From contig JAMIFN010000032.1 in the NCBI GenBank assembly GCA_035906235.1, forward strand, positions 1 to 12,019: a DNA stretch of 12,019 nucleotides, written 5' to 3'. Below are positions 1 through 6,497 of this stretch, in pieces. How positions within the stretch are numbered: position 1 is the stretch's first letter; each line of letters starts with the position of its first letter. This DNA comes from JAMIFN01 sp035906235. GTDB taxonomy: Bacteria > Pseudomonadota > Gammaproteobacteria > Burkholderiales > Burkholderiaceae_C. A program made the position numbers and the translations under genes. Below the pieces are notes generated by a model, which worked only from the letters and a program-made list of their open reading frames with translations, made no database searches and was not told the origin of the DNA.

Positions 1-279
1 GCGCTGGCGGCGGGCTTGGTGGGCTATTGGCAGCGCCGCCAAATCGACCCCTGGTTGCGCCTGTTTCATGCAGCGCAGGCACGGCTGGCGCAGCAAGGCA
101 TCAAGAGCGCAGCGCACGAAACCCCGCGCCAATTGGCAGCACGGGTAGGCAATGCCGACTGGCAAAACTGGCTGCTGCAATTAGAGGCGCTGCGCTACCG
201 CCCTAGCGCCCAGGCCGATATGCAGCGTCAGATCAAGGAGCTGAGCCGTGCTTTGCGACAAATCCATAGAGGAAAATGA
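1..279 (+). CDS. C-terminal part of a TgpA-like membrane transglutaminase (DUF3488/DUF4129 type), 5' end outside window
   Basis: The frame is open from base 1 to the TGA at 277-279, so only the last 92 residues are present and the true start lies upstream. The first residues (ALAAGLVGYW) look like the end of a membrane helix. A basic patch (QRRQ) and a cytoplasmic tail containing HETPRQLAARV and a final amphipathic basic helix follow. This resembles the C-terminal tail after the last transmembrane helix of TgpA-type proteins (periplasmic transglutaminase-like domain between membrane segments), common in Burkholderiales next to MoxR ATPase and DUF58 genes. None of those partners is in the window and the catalytic domain is not visible, so the call rests on tail similarity recalled from the family. 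It converges on pdxJ across a 212-bp gap. Confidence 0.6.
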   Translation, partial: ALAAGLVGYWQRRQIDPWLRLFHAAQARLAQQGIKSAAHETPRQLAARVGNADWQNWLLQLEALRYRPSAQADMQRQIKELSRALRQIHRGK

Positions 280-313
280 GACAATCCGGCAGTTTTTAGC
301 AGAAAACCTGCCC

Positions 314-335
314 ATTATTCCAATTTTGGAATAAT
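314..335. repeat. Perfect A/T-rich inverted repeat
   Basis: Arms ATTATTCCAA (314-323) and TTGGAATAAT (326-335) are exact reverse complements around a TT centre. The site lies 35 bases after the TgpA-like stop codon. It lacks a following T-run and is A/T-rich, so it is not a classical terminator. It could be an operator-like site, an mRNA 3' end structure or part of a larger repeat. Confidence 0.6.
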
Positions 336-347
336 CACCTAAAACAT

Positions 348-387
348 AAGCCCTGCAAGCCATTTTTCAGGGTGTTTTAGGGCTTTT
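348..387 (+). terminator. Candidate terminator of the TgpA-like gene
   Basis: AAGCCCT (348-354) pairs with AGGGCTT (379-385), followed by a short T-run on the + strand. Inside, CCCTG (351-355) can pair alternatively with CAGGG (368-372). The position, about 70 bases after the stop codon, suits a rho-independent terminator, but the loop is long and the T-run is only about four bases. Confidence 0.4.
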
Positions 388-420
388 ATGCCGAAAAACC
401 TGCCTGAGCAGCTCACTTTT
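388..420 (-). repeat. Dispersed intergenic repeat, copy 1
   Basis: Read on the - strand this contains AGCTGCTCAGGCAGGTTT then TCGGCATAAAA, preceded by AAAAGTG. The same core recurs near 3946 (+), 5721 (- strand) and 11756 (+). Like copy 2 it is followed, in repeat orientation, by a CCCTAAAACACCCT-like tract (about 363-383), which widens the similarity. A weaker partial match (GGGCAGGTTTTCTGCTAAAA on the - strand) lies at about 293-312. Confidence 0.6.
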
Positions 421-431
421 TTGAAGTGTTT

Positions 432-450
432 CCGCCCCCTTTTGGGGCGG
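432..450. terminator. GC-rich hairpin between convergent genes, possible terminator
   Basis: CCGCCCC (432-438) pairs perfectly with GGGGCGG (444-450) around a CTTTT loop, 42 bases beyond the pdxJ stop codon. Neither side has a good T-run, so it may be a transcript-end stabilising hairpin rather than an intrinsic terminator. Confidence 0.35.
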
Positions 451-491
451 GTTAGGGAGGGGGCTTAAAACCCAAACTACACGCCCCGCCT

Positions 492-1235
492 TTATTGCAG
501 GCAGGCCAGATAAGCCTGCACCGTGGCAGCCATGCCCAGCTCTAGCGCATCGGCAATCAGGGCGTGACCGATGGACACCTCGGCCAACGCAGGCAGCGCC
601 TGTTTAAAGCTAGGCAGATTGTGCAAATTCAAATCATGCCCTGCGTTCACGCCCAGCCCAGCCGCTGCTGCAGCTTGGGCAGCGGCTTGAAACTGCGCCA
701 GCACAGCGGCTTGGGCGCTTGTGCCATAGGCCAGCGCCCAAGGCTCGGTATACAGCTCCACACGGTCTGCGCCCAGGGCCTGGGCTGCCGCCATCTGGCT
801 GGCAGCGGCATCCATAAACAGGCTGACGCGCACGCCCAGGCTGCGGCACTCGGCTATCAGCGGGCGCAACAGCTCGCCTTGGGTAGCCAAATCCCAACCG
901 TGGTCTGAGGTGCTTTGCTCCATGCTGTCGGGCACAAAAGTCGCCTGCTGCGGGCGCGTGGCACGCACGATGTCCATCAAATTGTGCAGGGGGTTGCCCT
1001 CGATATTGCATTCGCGCCCCGGCCAGGCTTGCATCAGCGCGGCAATCTCATCCACATCGCTGCGGCGGATATGGCGTTCATCAGGGCGGGGGTGGATGGT
1101 GATGCCCTGCGCGCCCGCTTGCAGCGCCAGCTCGCAGGCGCGTAGCACGCTGGGCAGGCCGTTGTTGCGGCTGTTGCGCAAAAGCGCAACCTTGTTCACA
1201 TTGACCGAAAGATGGGGGGAAACTGTAGCGTTCAT
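492..1235 (-). CDS. pdxJ: Pyridoxine 5'-phosphate synthase PdxJ
   Basis: PdxJ is a cytosolic TIM-barrel enzyme that condenses 3-amino-2-oxopropyl phosphate with 1-deoxyxylulose 5-phosphate to give pyridoxine 5'-phosphate, in the DXP-dependent vitamin B6 pathway. Family signatures are clear: SVNVNKVALLRNSR near the N-terminus, ITIHPRPDERHI at residues 45-56, NIEGNP with the expected catalytic Glu at 79, FVPD, and NAGHDLNLHN carrying the conserved late His. I chose the ATG at 1233-1235 (247 aa, MNATVSPHLS...), because homologues begin just before the LSVNxNKVALLRN strand. In-frame alternatives are an ATG at 1242-1244 and a TTG at 1287-1289. No strong ribosome site marks any of them. It lies 55 bases downstream of lysR on the same strand and could be co-transcribed. 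Its usual neighbours recO (upstream) and acpS (downstream) are not adjacent. Confidence 0.96.
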   Translation of the reverse strand: MNATVSPHLSVNVNKVALLRNSRNNGLPSVLRACELALQAGAQGITIHPRPDERHIRRSDVDEIAALMQAWPGRECNIEGNPLHNLMDIVRATRPQQATFVPDSMEQSTSDHGWDLATQGELLRPLIAECRSLGVRVSLFMDAAASQMAAAQALGADRVELYTEPWALAYGTSAQAAVLAQFQAAAQAAAAAGLGVNAGHDLNLHNLPSFKQALPALAEVSIGHALIADALELGMAATVQAYLACLQ

Positions 1236-1290
1236 ACGCGCCATTGTGGCGTAAGTTGAGCGCGAGTTTGGGTGCGCGCAGTGCGGCAAA

Positions 1291-2205
1291 TTACGCCGCG
1301 CTATGGGTGTTCAAATGAGGGGCTAACAAGGTTTCGGCCCAGCGCATAAAAACTTGGGCGCGTCGCGCTAGTTGTTGCCGGTGTGGATACACCCATTGCA
1401 CGGGCAAGCTGGGGGCGGGGTGCTTGGGCATGCAGGAGAGCAAGGCACCGCTGTGCAAATGGTGCGCCACATCAAAGTGCGGAACTTGAATCAAACCCAG
1501 CCCTGCTAGGGCGCAGGCAATATAGCTCTCAACATGATTGACAGTCACGGCCGCAGGCAATGGGCGCTGCTGGCAGATGCCGTTTTCTAGCCATTCCCAA
1601 GGGGCAATTTGTCCTGTGGTGGGCGAGGCGTAGGCCACCATGCGGTGTTTGTCCAGCTCTTCTGGCTCTTGCGCTAGCCCGTACTGCGCCGCATAAGCGG
1701 GGCTGGCGCAATGCACCATTTGCCAAGTGCCCAGGGGGCGGCTCATCAGGCTACTGTCGGGCAAAGCCCCTACGCGCAAGGCGCAATCAACCCCTTCTCT
1801 GAGTAAATCGACGCTGCGGTCGCTGGAGCTAAGTTCAAGCTGCACACTGGGGTGTTGCGCCAAAAAATCTGGCAGCGCAGGAATGAGCAGACGCCGCGCA
1901 ACGCGACTGGGCACGCTAACCACCAGCCTTCCGCTGATGGCGGTGGCATCGCCCAAAAATTGGTGCTGCATCTCTTGCCAATCGTCGGTCAGGCGCTGCG
2001 CACCGACCAGCAGCGATTGCCCCTCTTGCGTGAGCTGCACGCTGCGCGTGGTGCGTGCTAGCAGGCGCGCGCCAAAGTGCTTTTCCAATTGCTGCACGGC
2101 CAGCGATACGGAGGCACGCGGCAGGCGCAGCTGCTCGGCGGCAACCGTAAAGCTTTGCGCGTGCGCTACGCGCAGAAAAATACGCAACTGTTCGAGCTTG
2201 TCCAT
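1291..2205 (-). CDS. LysR-family transcriptional regulator, CrgA-like
   Basis: This 304-aa protein has the usual LysR length. The N-terminal winged helix-turn-helix covers about residues 1-60 (MDKLEQLRIFLRVAHAQSF, then AAEQLRLPRASVSLAVQQLE and LLARTTRSVQLTQEG). A type-2 periplasmic-binding-like effector domain runs from about residue 92. RLVVSVPSRVARRLLIPALP and VDLLREGVDCALRVGALPDSS are typical of the CrgA-like subgroup. It is divergent from the SDR gene with 137 bases between start codons, the usual arrangement for a LysR protein controlling its neighbour, so the SDR gene is the likely target. The effector is unknown. The ATG at 2203-2205 begins the HTH in the usual register. GAAAGGG lies somewhat far upstream as a possible ribosome site. 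Confidence 0.93.
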   Translation of the reverse strand: MDKLEQLRIFLRVAHAQSFTVAAEQLRLPRASVSLAVQQLEKHFGARLLARTTRSVQLTQEGQSLLVGAQRLTDDWQEMQHQFLGDATAISGRLVVSVPSRVARRLLIPALPDFLAQHPSVQLELSSSDRSVDLLREGVDCALRVGALPDSSLMSRPLGTWQMVHCASPAYAAQYGLAQEPEELDKHRMVAYASPTTGQIAPWEWLENGICQQRPLPAAVTVNHVESYIACALAGLGLIQVPHFDVAHHLHSGALLSCMPKHPAPSLPVQWVYPHRQQLARRAQVFMRWAETLLAPHLNTHSAA

Positions 2206-2342
2206 GGCGATGCGCTTGCCCTTTCGGGTTAATTGGGTGGGTGGATTATTCGTATTTATTGGATAACAGTTCCAGATCTACCTAGTTTATTTTGTATTCC
2301 TTAACCAATAGACTGGCATTCCATTTTTTCAGGAGTACATCC
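2206..2342. promoter_or_regulatory. Divergent promoter/operator region between lysR and the SDR gene
   Basis: These 137 bases are A/T-rich compared with the flanking genes and must hold the promoters for both divergent genes. A weak dyad, TTAT (2246-2249) with ATAA (2263-2266), and the surrounding TTATT repeats could be a LysR-type site. I see no convincing -35/-10 pair. AGGAG at 2331-2335, seven bases before the ATG at 2343, is a good ribosome-binding site and fixes the SDR start. Confidence 0.5.
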
Positions 2343-3116
2343 ATGACCACACACGGTATCGCAGGCAAAGTCGTTCTCATCGCAGGCGGCGCAAAAAATT
2401 TAGGTGGATTGTTGGCGCAAGATTTGGCCACGCACGGCGCCAAAGCGGTTGTTTTGCACTACAACAGCCCCAGCAGCCAAGCCCATGCGCAGAAAACAGC
2501 CGAACAAGTTGAAAAGGCGGGTGCCAAAGCCGTGATTTTGAGCGGCGACCTGACCACCGCTGCTGCCATGGAAAAGCTGTTTGCCGACGCCATAGCCGCC
2601 GTTGGCCGCCCTGACATCGCCATCAATACCGTAGGCAAGGTGCTGAAAAAACCCTTTGCCGACATCAGCGAAGCAGAGTTTGATGAGATGGATGCGATCA
2701 ACAACAAAGCCGCATTCTTCTTTTTGAAAGAAGCCGGTAAGCATGTCAACGACAACGGCAAGGTTTGCACCTTGGTGACTTCTTTGTTGGGGGCATTTAC
2801 GCCGTTTTACTCGTCTTATGCGGGCACCAAAGCGCCTGTGGAGCACTACACCCGCGCCGCTGCTAAAGAGTTTGGTGAACGCGGCATCTCGGTCACGGCT
2901 GTAGGGCCAGGCCCTATGGATACGCCTTTTTTCTATGACCAAGAATGCGCTGATGCGCAGGCTTACCACAAGACGGCTGCAGCGTTGTCCACGCGCAGCA
3001 AAACAGGGCTGACGGATATTGAAGATGTTGTGCCCTTCATCCGCCATTTGGTCAGCGATGGTTGGTGGATCACAGGGCAAACCATCCTCATCAACGGCGG
3101 CTACACCAGCAAATAA
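2343..3116 (+). CDS. Short-chain dehydrogenase/reductase (SDR) family oxidoreductase
   Basis: This 257-aa Rossmann-fold NAD(P)-dependent oxidoreductase is of unknown substrate. The cofactor motif is atypical: AGGAKNLGG at residues 14-22 in place of TGxxxGxG, and NTVG at 95-98 in place of NNAG. The active site is intact: N120, S147 (TSLLG), Y159 and K163 (YAGTK). After these comes VGPGPMDTPFF in place of the common NxxxPGxxxT, and a C-terminal ITGQTILINGGY that is standard for classical SDRs. I chose the ATG at 2343 because AGGAG lies seven bases upstream; an extension to the TTG at 2292 has no such support. It is divergent from the LysR gene and probably controlled by it. It ends six bases before the recO stop codon. 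The exact reaction is not inferable. Confidence 0.9.
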   Translation: MTTHGIAGKVVLIAGGAKNLGGLLAQDLATHGAKAVVLHYNSPSSQAHAQKTAEQVEKAGAKAVILSGDLTTAAAMEKLFADAIAAVGRPDIAINTVGKVLKKPFADISEAEFDEMDAINNKAAFFFLKEAGKHVNDNGKVCTLVTSLLGAFTPFYSSYAGTKAPVEHYTRAAAKEFGERGISVTAVGPGPMDTPFFYDQECADAQAYHKTAAALSTRSKTGLTDIEDVVPFIRHLVSDGWWITGQTILINGGYTSK

Positions 3117-3122
3117 GGGCGT

Positions 3123-3947
3123 TTACAAACCTTGCAGCGTGGCCATGAGTTGGCGCGTTTTCAAGGGGCTGCCTATGTGTTGGTGCAGCACATGGCGCAG
3201 GCTGTTGCGTAGTGCCGTGCGCTGCGTCCCCGGCCAAGCCAGCAGAGCGGGCAGCAGGGCGCTAAAGGGCTGGGGCGCTTGCAGCGCGCTGGCTAGTTGC
3301 AGCCAGCAGGCGGCGGGCAGGCTTTGCCCCAGCTCGGCGCTGCTTTCGGCTAGGCACAGGCCATGTTCGGGGTGCAAGTACAAAGCCAAATCGGGCGCCA
3401 TGCTAGGCAGGGCGTGGCCGCTGGCGCTGCTGTCCAGCGCTGGCAATAGGCCTAGGCCGTGCAGCAGGCGCAGCTCAAAGCCGCGCAAAATCAAAGCCGT
3501 TTGCCCTTGCAAGCCCTCTAAGCCCTGTAGCGCAGGGGGCAGCGCCGCAGTTTTGCCCTGGTGCGCCAGCAACGCCACGCAAGTGGCATAAACATCAAAC
3601 AAGCTGGGCTGGGCATCGTGCCGCGCCAGCAGTTTGAGCAGCAATTCATTGACATAAAAACCGGCCAAGAGCGCATCGCCTTGGGGCAGGGTGTAGCCGC
3701 TGACCCAGTGCGCGGCTTTGAGTGTGCCGATATCGGCCTCGCCATCATTGGCGGGCAGGCTATAGGCCAGCTCTAGGCGCTGCAGCGGCAGCAGCACGGC
3801 GCGGAAATTGCTGGTGGGTTTTTTGGCGCCCTTGGCGACCAGGCTGATGCGCCCGAGCTGGCGGCTAAACACCTCCAAAATCAGGCTGGATTCGCTCCAG
3901 TCGTAGTGGTGCAAGATAAAAGCCGCGTCCTGCGATATTTTTTTCAT
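3123..3947 (-). CDS. recO: DNA repair protein RecO
   Basis: RecO works with RecR to load RecA on SSB-coated single-stranded DNA and to anneal strands in gap repair. The 274-aa product starts with an OB-fold (residues about 1-85) bearing the family pattern AAFILHHYDWSESSLILEVFS and GRISLVAKGAKKPTS. A helical domain follows, with YVNELLLKLLARHDAQPSLFDVY and LRGFELRLLHGLGLLP, and it ends with RHVLHQHIGSPLKTRQLM. The zinc-finger cysteine set of some RecO proteins is not evident, as in E. coli-type RecO. The ATG at 3945-3947 is the natural start; a dispersed repeat copy abuts it, so the leader is repeat-derived. In Burkholderiales recO usually precedes pdxJ in an rnc-era-recO-pdxJ-acpS run; here it is followed tail to tail by the SDR gene and preceded by a divergent amtB. 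Confidence 0.94.
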   Translation of the reverse strand: MKKISQDAAFILHHYDWSESSLILEVFSRQLGRISLVAKGAKKPTSNFRAVLLPLQRLELAYSLPANDGEADIGTLKAAHWVSGYTLPQGDALLAGFYVNELLLKLLARHDAQPSLFDVYATCVALLAHQGKTAALPPALQGLEGLQGQTALILRGFELRLLHGLGLLPALDSSASGHALPSMAPDLALYLHPEHGLCLAESSAELGQSLPAACWLQLASALQAPQPFSALLPALLAWPGTQRTALRNSLRHVLHQHIGSPLKTRQLMATLQGL

Positions 3948-4001
3948 AGCTATCTAGGCAGGTTTTACGGCCTAAAACCCTTAAAACACCCTTAAAACAC
4001 C
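3946..4001 (+). repeat. Dispersed intergenic repeat, copy 2, with a short tandem repeat
   Basis: ATAGCTATCTAGGCAGGTTT then TACGGCCTAAAAC matches the core of the copies near 388, 5721 and 11756. It then runs into two exact copies of CTTAAAACACC (3980-3990, 3991-4001) preceded by a partial third. Copy 1 has a similar CCCTAAAACACCCT tract in the equivalent place, so the tail belongs to the element. It starts at the recO initiation codon. Confidence 0.6.
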
Positions 4002-4278
4002 CTTCAATCTTCGAAAACCAAGCGCAACTGGTGCGCGGCGCTGGACTTTTGCAACAGCGCTGCCTGCCGCCCCATGAAGGGGCGCAAACTGCTCTGGCAC
4101 AAAGGAAGGGATTATCACCACAATGCTGAGCGCCTTAGCCCCGATATGCGGCAATGCGCCCCTGGGCACGAGCCGCAAACGCGGCCCCAAACCCAGCAGC
4201 CCCGAGGCGCTTAGGCTCCCCCTCCTGCCCTAGCCCCTAAAATCGGGGGTTTGCTTATTTTGAATGAGGCACATGCCG
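3948..4278. other. Intergenic region between divergent recO and amtB
   Basis: About 330 bases without a credible gene. The left part is the dispersed repeat copy. A perfect six-base hairpin CGCCCC (4068-4073)/GGGGCG (4079-4084) lies mid-region. The region must carry the promoters for recO and amtB, but I found no clear sigma-70 pair. Checks for a GG-N10-GC sigma-54 signature around 4094-4110 and 4166-4182 failed on spacing. The - strand reading 3981-4190 has no recognisable protein pattern. Confidence 0.5.
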
Positions 4279-5697
4279 ATGAAACGCGCAATCTTAGGGA
4301 CGCTGGCCCTGTTGGCCGGCAGCGCGGCGCTTGCCGCAGGTACGCAGCTTGCACCCCTGCCGCAAAAAGCCGATACCGCTTGGATGATGCTGTGCACCCT
4401 GTTGGTGGTGATGATGGCCGTGCCGGGCTTGGCGCTGTTTTACGGCGGCCTGGTGCGCAGCAAAAATATCTTGAGCGTGCTGATACAGGTCTTGGTCACT
4501 TTTTGCCTGATCGTGGTGCTGTGGTTGGTGTATGGCTATTCGCTGGCTTTTACCCCGGGCAATGCGGTGGTGGGCGGCTGGGACAGGCTGATGATGCAGG
4601 GCGCCTACGATGCCGCCAAGGGCAGCTTTGCCACGGTGTCCACCTTTAGCAAAGGCGTGGTCATCCCTGAGATCGTATTTGCCGCTTTTCAGGCAGCCTT
4701 TGCGGGCTTGTCTTGCGCTTTGATCGTGGGCGCTTTTGCCGAACGCGCCAAATTTCGCGCCGTTCTTGCCGTCATGGTGCTGTGGTTCACCTTCAGCTAC
4801 ATCCCCATTGCCCATATGGTGTGGTTTTGGATGGGGCCAGACGCCTACACCAACGCCACCCCTGCGCAAATTCAAACCCTCAACAGCCAGGCCGGCCTGC
4901 TGTGGCAATGGGGCGCGCTCGATTTTGCCGGCGGCACGGTGGTGCACATCAACGCCGCCGTGGCGGGCTTGGTGGGCGCCATCATGGTGGGCAAACGCAC
5001 AGGCCATGGGCGCGAAAACATGGCACCGCATAACCTGACCCTGACCATGGTGGGCGCAGCGCTCTTGTGGGTGGGCTGGTTTGGTTTTAATGCTGGCTCG
5101 GCGCTAGAGGCCAATGGCACAGCCGCCCTGGCTTTTATCAACACCTTGGCCGCCACGGCAGCGGCGGTGCTGGCCTGGTGCGCGGCCGAGGCGCTGATGC
5201 ACCGCCGTGCCTCGCTCTTGGGCGCGGCTTCGGGCGCGGTGGCGGGCTTGGTTGGCATCACGCCCGCAGCGGGCTTGGTCGGCATAGGCGGGGCGATGGT
5301 CATCGGCGTGCTCTCGAGCTTGGCGGGCTTTTGGGCGGTCAACCATTTCAAACGCATGCTGGGCGTCGATGACAGCCTTGATGTCTTTAGCATCCACGGC
5401 GTGTGCGGCATCGTCGGCGCTTTGCTGACGGGCTTTTTCAACGCCCCGCAATGGGGCGGCACCAGCCTGATCGACAGCTGGGTGACGATGGAAACCCTGC
5501 CCCCCGAGCTGTATTGGACGGCGCACCAAATGTGGCTGCAGTTCCGCGCCGTGCTGCTGACGGTGCTGTGGTCGGGCACGGTGTCTTTTGCCGCCTATTG
5601 GCTGGTCGATAAAACCATAGGCCTGCGTGTCAGCCGCGAAGACGAACGCGAAGGGCTGGACATCAGCAACCATGGCGAGGTCGCCTATCAGCGATGA
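4279..5697 (+). CDS. amtB: Ammonium transporter AmtB (Amt family)
   Basis: This inner-membrane trimeric ammonium channel imports NH4+/NH3 for nitrogen assimilation. The 472-aa product begins with a cleavable-looking signal (MKRAILGTLALLAGSAALAAG), then about eleven membrane helices. Family marks: VPGLALFYGGLVRSKN (48-63), FAAFQAAFAG with the outer-gate Phe region (134-143), GAFAERAKFRA, the first pore His in YIPIAHMVWF (H179), WVGWFGFNAGSAL, and the second pore His in DVFSIHGVCGIVGALLTG (H373). The C-terminal tail REDEREGLDISNHGEVAYQR keeps the conserved regulatory pattern that contacts PII proteins. I preferred the ATG at 4279 because GAGG (4266-4269) lies nine bases upstream and the signal peptide starts there; ATGs at 4264 and 4273 are alternatives. 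The spacing between the pore histidines exceeds E. coli AmtB, partly through a periplasmic loop after H179. No glnK lies beside it. Confidence 0.96.
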   Translation: MKRAILGTLALLAGSAALAAGTQLAPLPQKADTAWMMLCTLLVVMMAVPGLALFYGGLVRSKNILSVLIQVLVTFCLIVVLWLVYGYSLAFTPGNAVVGGWDRLMMQGAYDAAKGSFATVSTFSKGVVIPEIVFAAFQAAFAGLSCALIVGAFAERAKFRAVLAVMVLWFTFSYIPIAHMVWFWMGPDAYTNATPAQIQTLNSQAGLLWQWGALDFAGGTVVHINAAVAGLVGAIMVGKRTGHGRENMAPHNLTLTMVGAALLWVGWFGFNAGSALEANGTAALAFINTLAATAAAVLAWCAAEALMHRRASLLGAASGAVAGLVGITPAAGLVGIGGAMVIGVLSSLAGFWAVNHFKRMLGVDDSLDVFSIHGVCGIVGALLTGFFNAPQWGGTSLIDSWVTMETLPPELYWTAHQMWLQFRAVLLTVLWSGTVSFAAYWLVDKTIGLRVSREDEREGLDISNHGEVAYQR

Positions 5698-5709
5698 AAG
5701 TAGGGGAAG

Positions 5710-5726
5710 GGCGGCTCTACGCCGCC
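5710..5726 (+). terminator. Hairpin shortly after amtB, possible weak terminator
   Basis: GGCGGC (5710-5715) and GCCGCC (5721-5726) pair perfectly around a TCTAC loop, 13 bases after the amtB stop codon. There is no T-run after it, so it may be a 3'-end stabilising structure or a rho-dependent end. The right arm overlaps the dispersed repeat copy. Confidence 0.4.
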
Positions 5727-5750
5727 AAATCTGCCCGAGCAACCCACTTT
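5721..5750 (-). repeat. Dispersed intergenic repeat, copy 3
   Basis: On the - strand this reads AAAGTGGGTTGCTCGGGCAG then ATTTGGCGGC. It aligns with copy 1 (AAAAGTGAGCTGCTCAGGCAG) at the start and with the copy at 11756 (AGGCAGGTTTGGCGGC) at the end. It is more diverged than the other copies. Confidence 0.5.
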
Positions 5751-5842
5751 TGATCGAACTTTTACCGACCCTTTAGCCTAGCATTGAAGGAGCCTCTGTC
5801 CCAAGCGCGAGTGCCGTGCGATGACAGCTCGCGACGGCACAG

Positions 5843-6208
5843 TTCAAAGTAGGTGCGACCGCAGAAAAACTGCCATGTCGGCGTTACGGCTCAGCGTGCC
5901 ACAACGCCTTTATCGGATTCGTTGAAGGCATGCTTGAGGAAAAAAGCAAAGAGATCATCACGCGCAGGGGCACCCGAGGGCGCCCAGCCTTGCTGCCAGT
6001 CGCGGCGCGCGTGGCCTTCTCGCCAAACAGATCCAGATCGGGGTATGAGGACATCAGCACGAGCCTTGCGCACGAATAGGTTGGCCACGCTGGCTTCAAC
6101 CTGCTGCCAAGGCATGCGCGAGGCCAGCACTGCCAGGGGGTGGCGCAGGTCGATCATTTGATCAATGCGCAGGCGAAAGAAGTCTTCGGTGGCAGGGCAG
6201 GCAAACAT
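5843..6208 (-). pseudogene. Decayed N-terminal fragment of an IS5-family transposase
   Basis: Read from the ATG at 6206-6208, the first frame gives FFRLRIDQMIDLRHPLAVLA and SRMPWQQVEASVANLF, which match the N-terminus of an IS5-family transposase group common in Comamonadaceae. At about 6050 the similarity shifts to another frame (PDLDLFGEKATRAAT, then AGRPRVPLRVMISLLF, about 6042-5943). At about 5940 it returns to the first frame (FFLKHAFNESDKGVVAR). A stop codon (5891-5893) sits where the family has Trp, and recognisable residues continue past it (TPTWQFFCGRTYFE, to about 5843). So there are two frameshifts, one nonsense mutation and loss of the whole DDE catalytic part. Only about 120 of the expected 300 or more residues remain. 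Traces may extend to about 5783. I could not place terminal inverted repeats; 6209-6360 is A/T-rich with no feature I recognise. Confidence 0.85.
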
Positions 6209-6360
6209 GAAAAACGCCCAGAAACTCGCAAATGCAGAGAATAAAACGGGGGGTTATTTCACCAGGAAAATCCAAAATACCCAATAAAATCAATAGTTTA
6301 TGAATAAATCAGGAACGACTGCTTATCGCCAACTACCCGCTGCGATGAGCGACCCACTAA

Positions 6361-6393
6361 AAAACAAAACCCCGCATGGGCGGGGCTTGTTTT
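6361..6393 (-). terminator. Rho-independent terminator downstream of the Pro/Thr-stalk lipoprotein gene
   Basis: CCCCGC (6370-6375) pairs with GCGGGG (6380-6385) around ATGG, and the flanking AAAAC and GTTTT extend the stem. On the - strand the stem is followed by TTTTGTTTTTT, an excellent T-run. It lies about 105 bases after the lipoprotein stop codon. The + strand side also has a T-run, so it may work in both directions. Confidence 0.85.
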
Positions 6394-6497
6394 GAAATTC
6401 CGTTTCACTATGCGAAATTAGAATGGAGGGGATTTATCTCACTCAAAGCGGGCGATTCATAGCGCGCGCGATCATTCTTTGTCGAAATAATGAAAAA

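Noticed and set aside
4094..4185. Sigma-54 promoter for amtB (TGGCAC at 4095-4100; GGGCACGAGCCGC near 4166)
   Set aside because: Neither has GC at the required -12 spacing from GG at -24.
3981..4190. Possible 69-aa - strand gene between recO and amtB
   Set aside because: It starts and ends in non-coding repeat-like sequence, has no recognisable pattern and no ribosome site.
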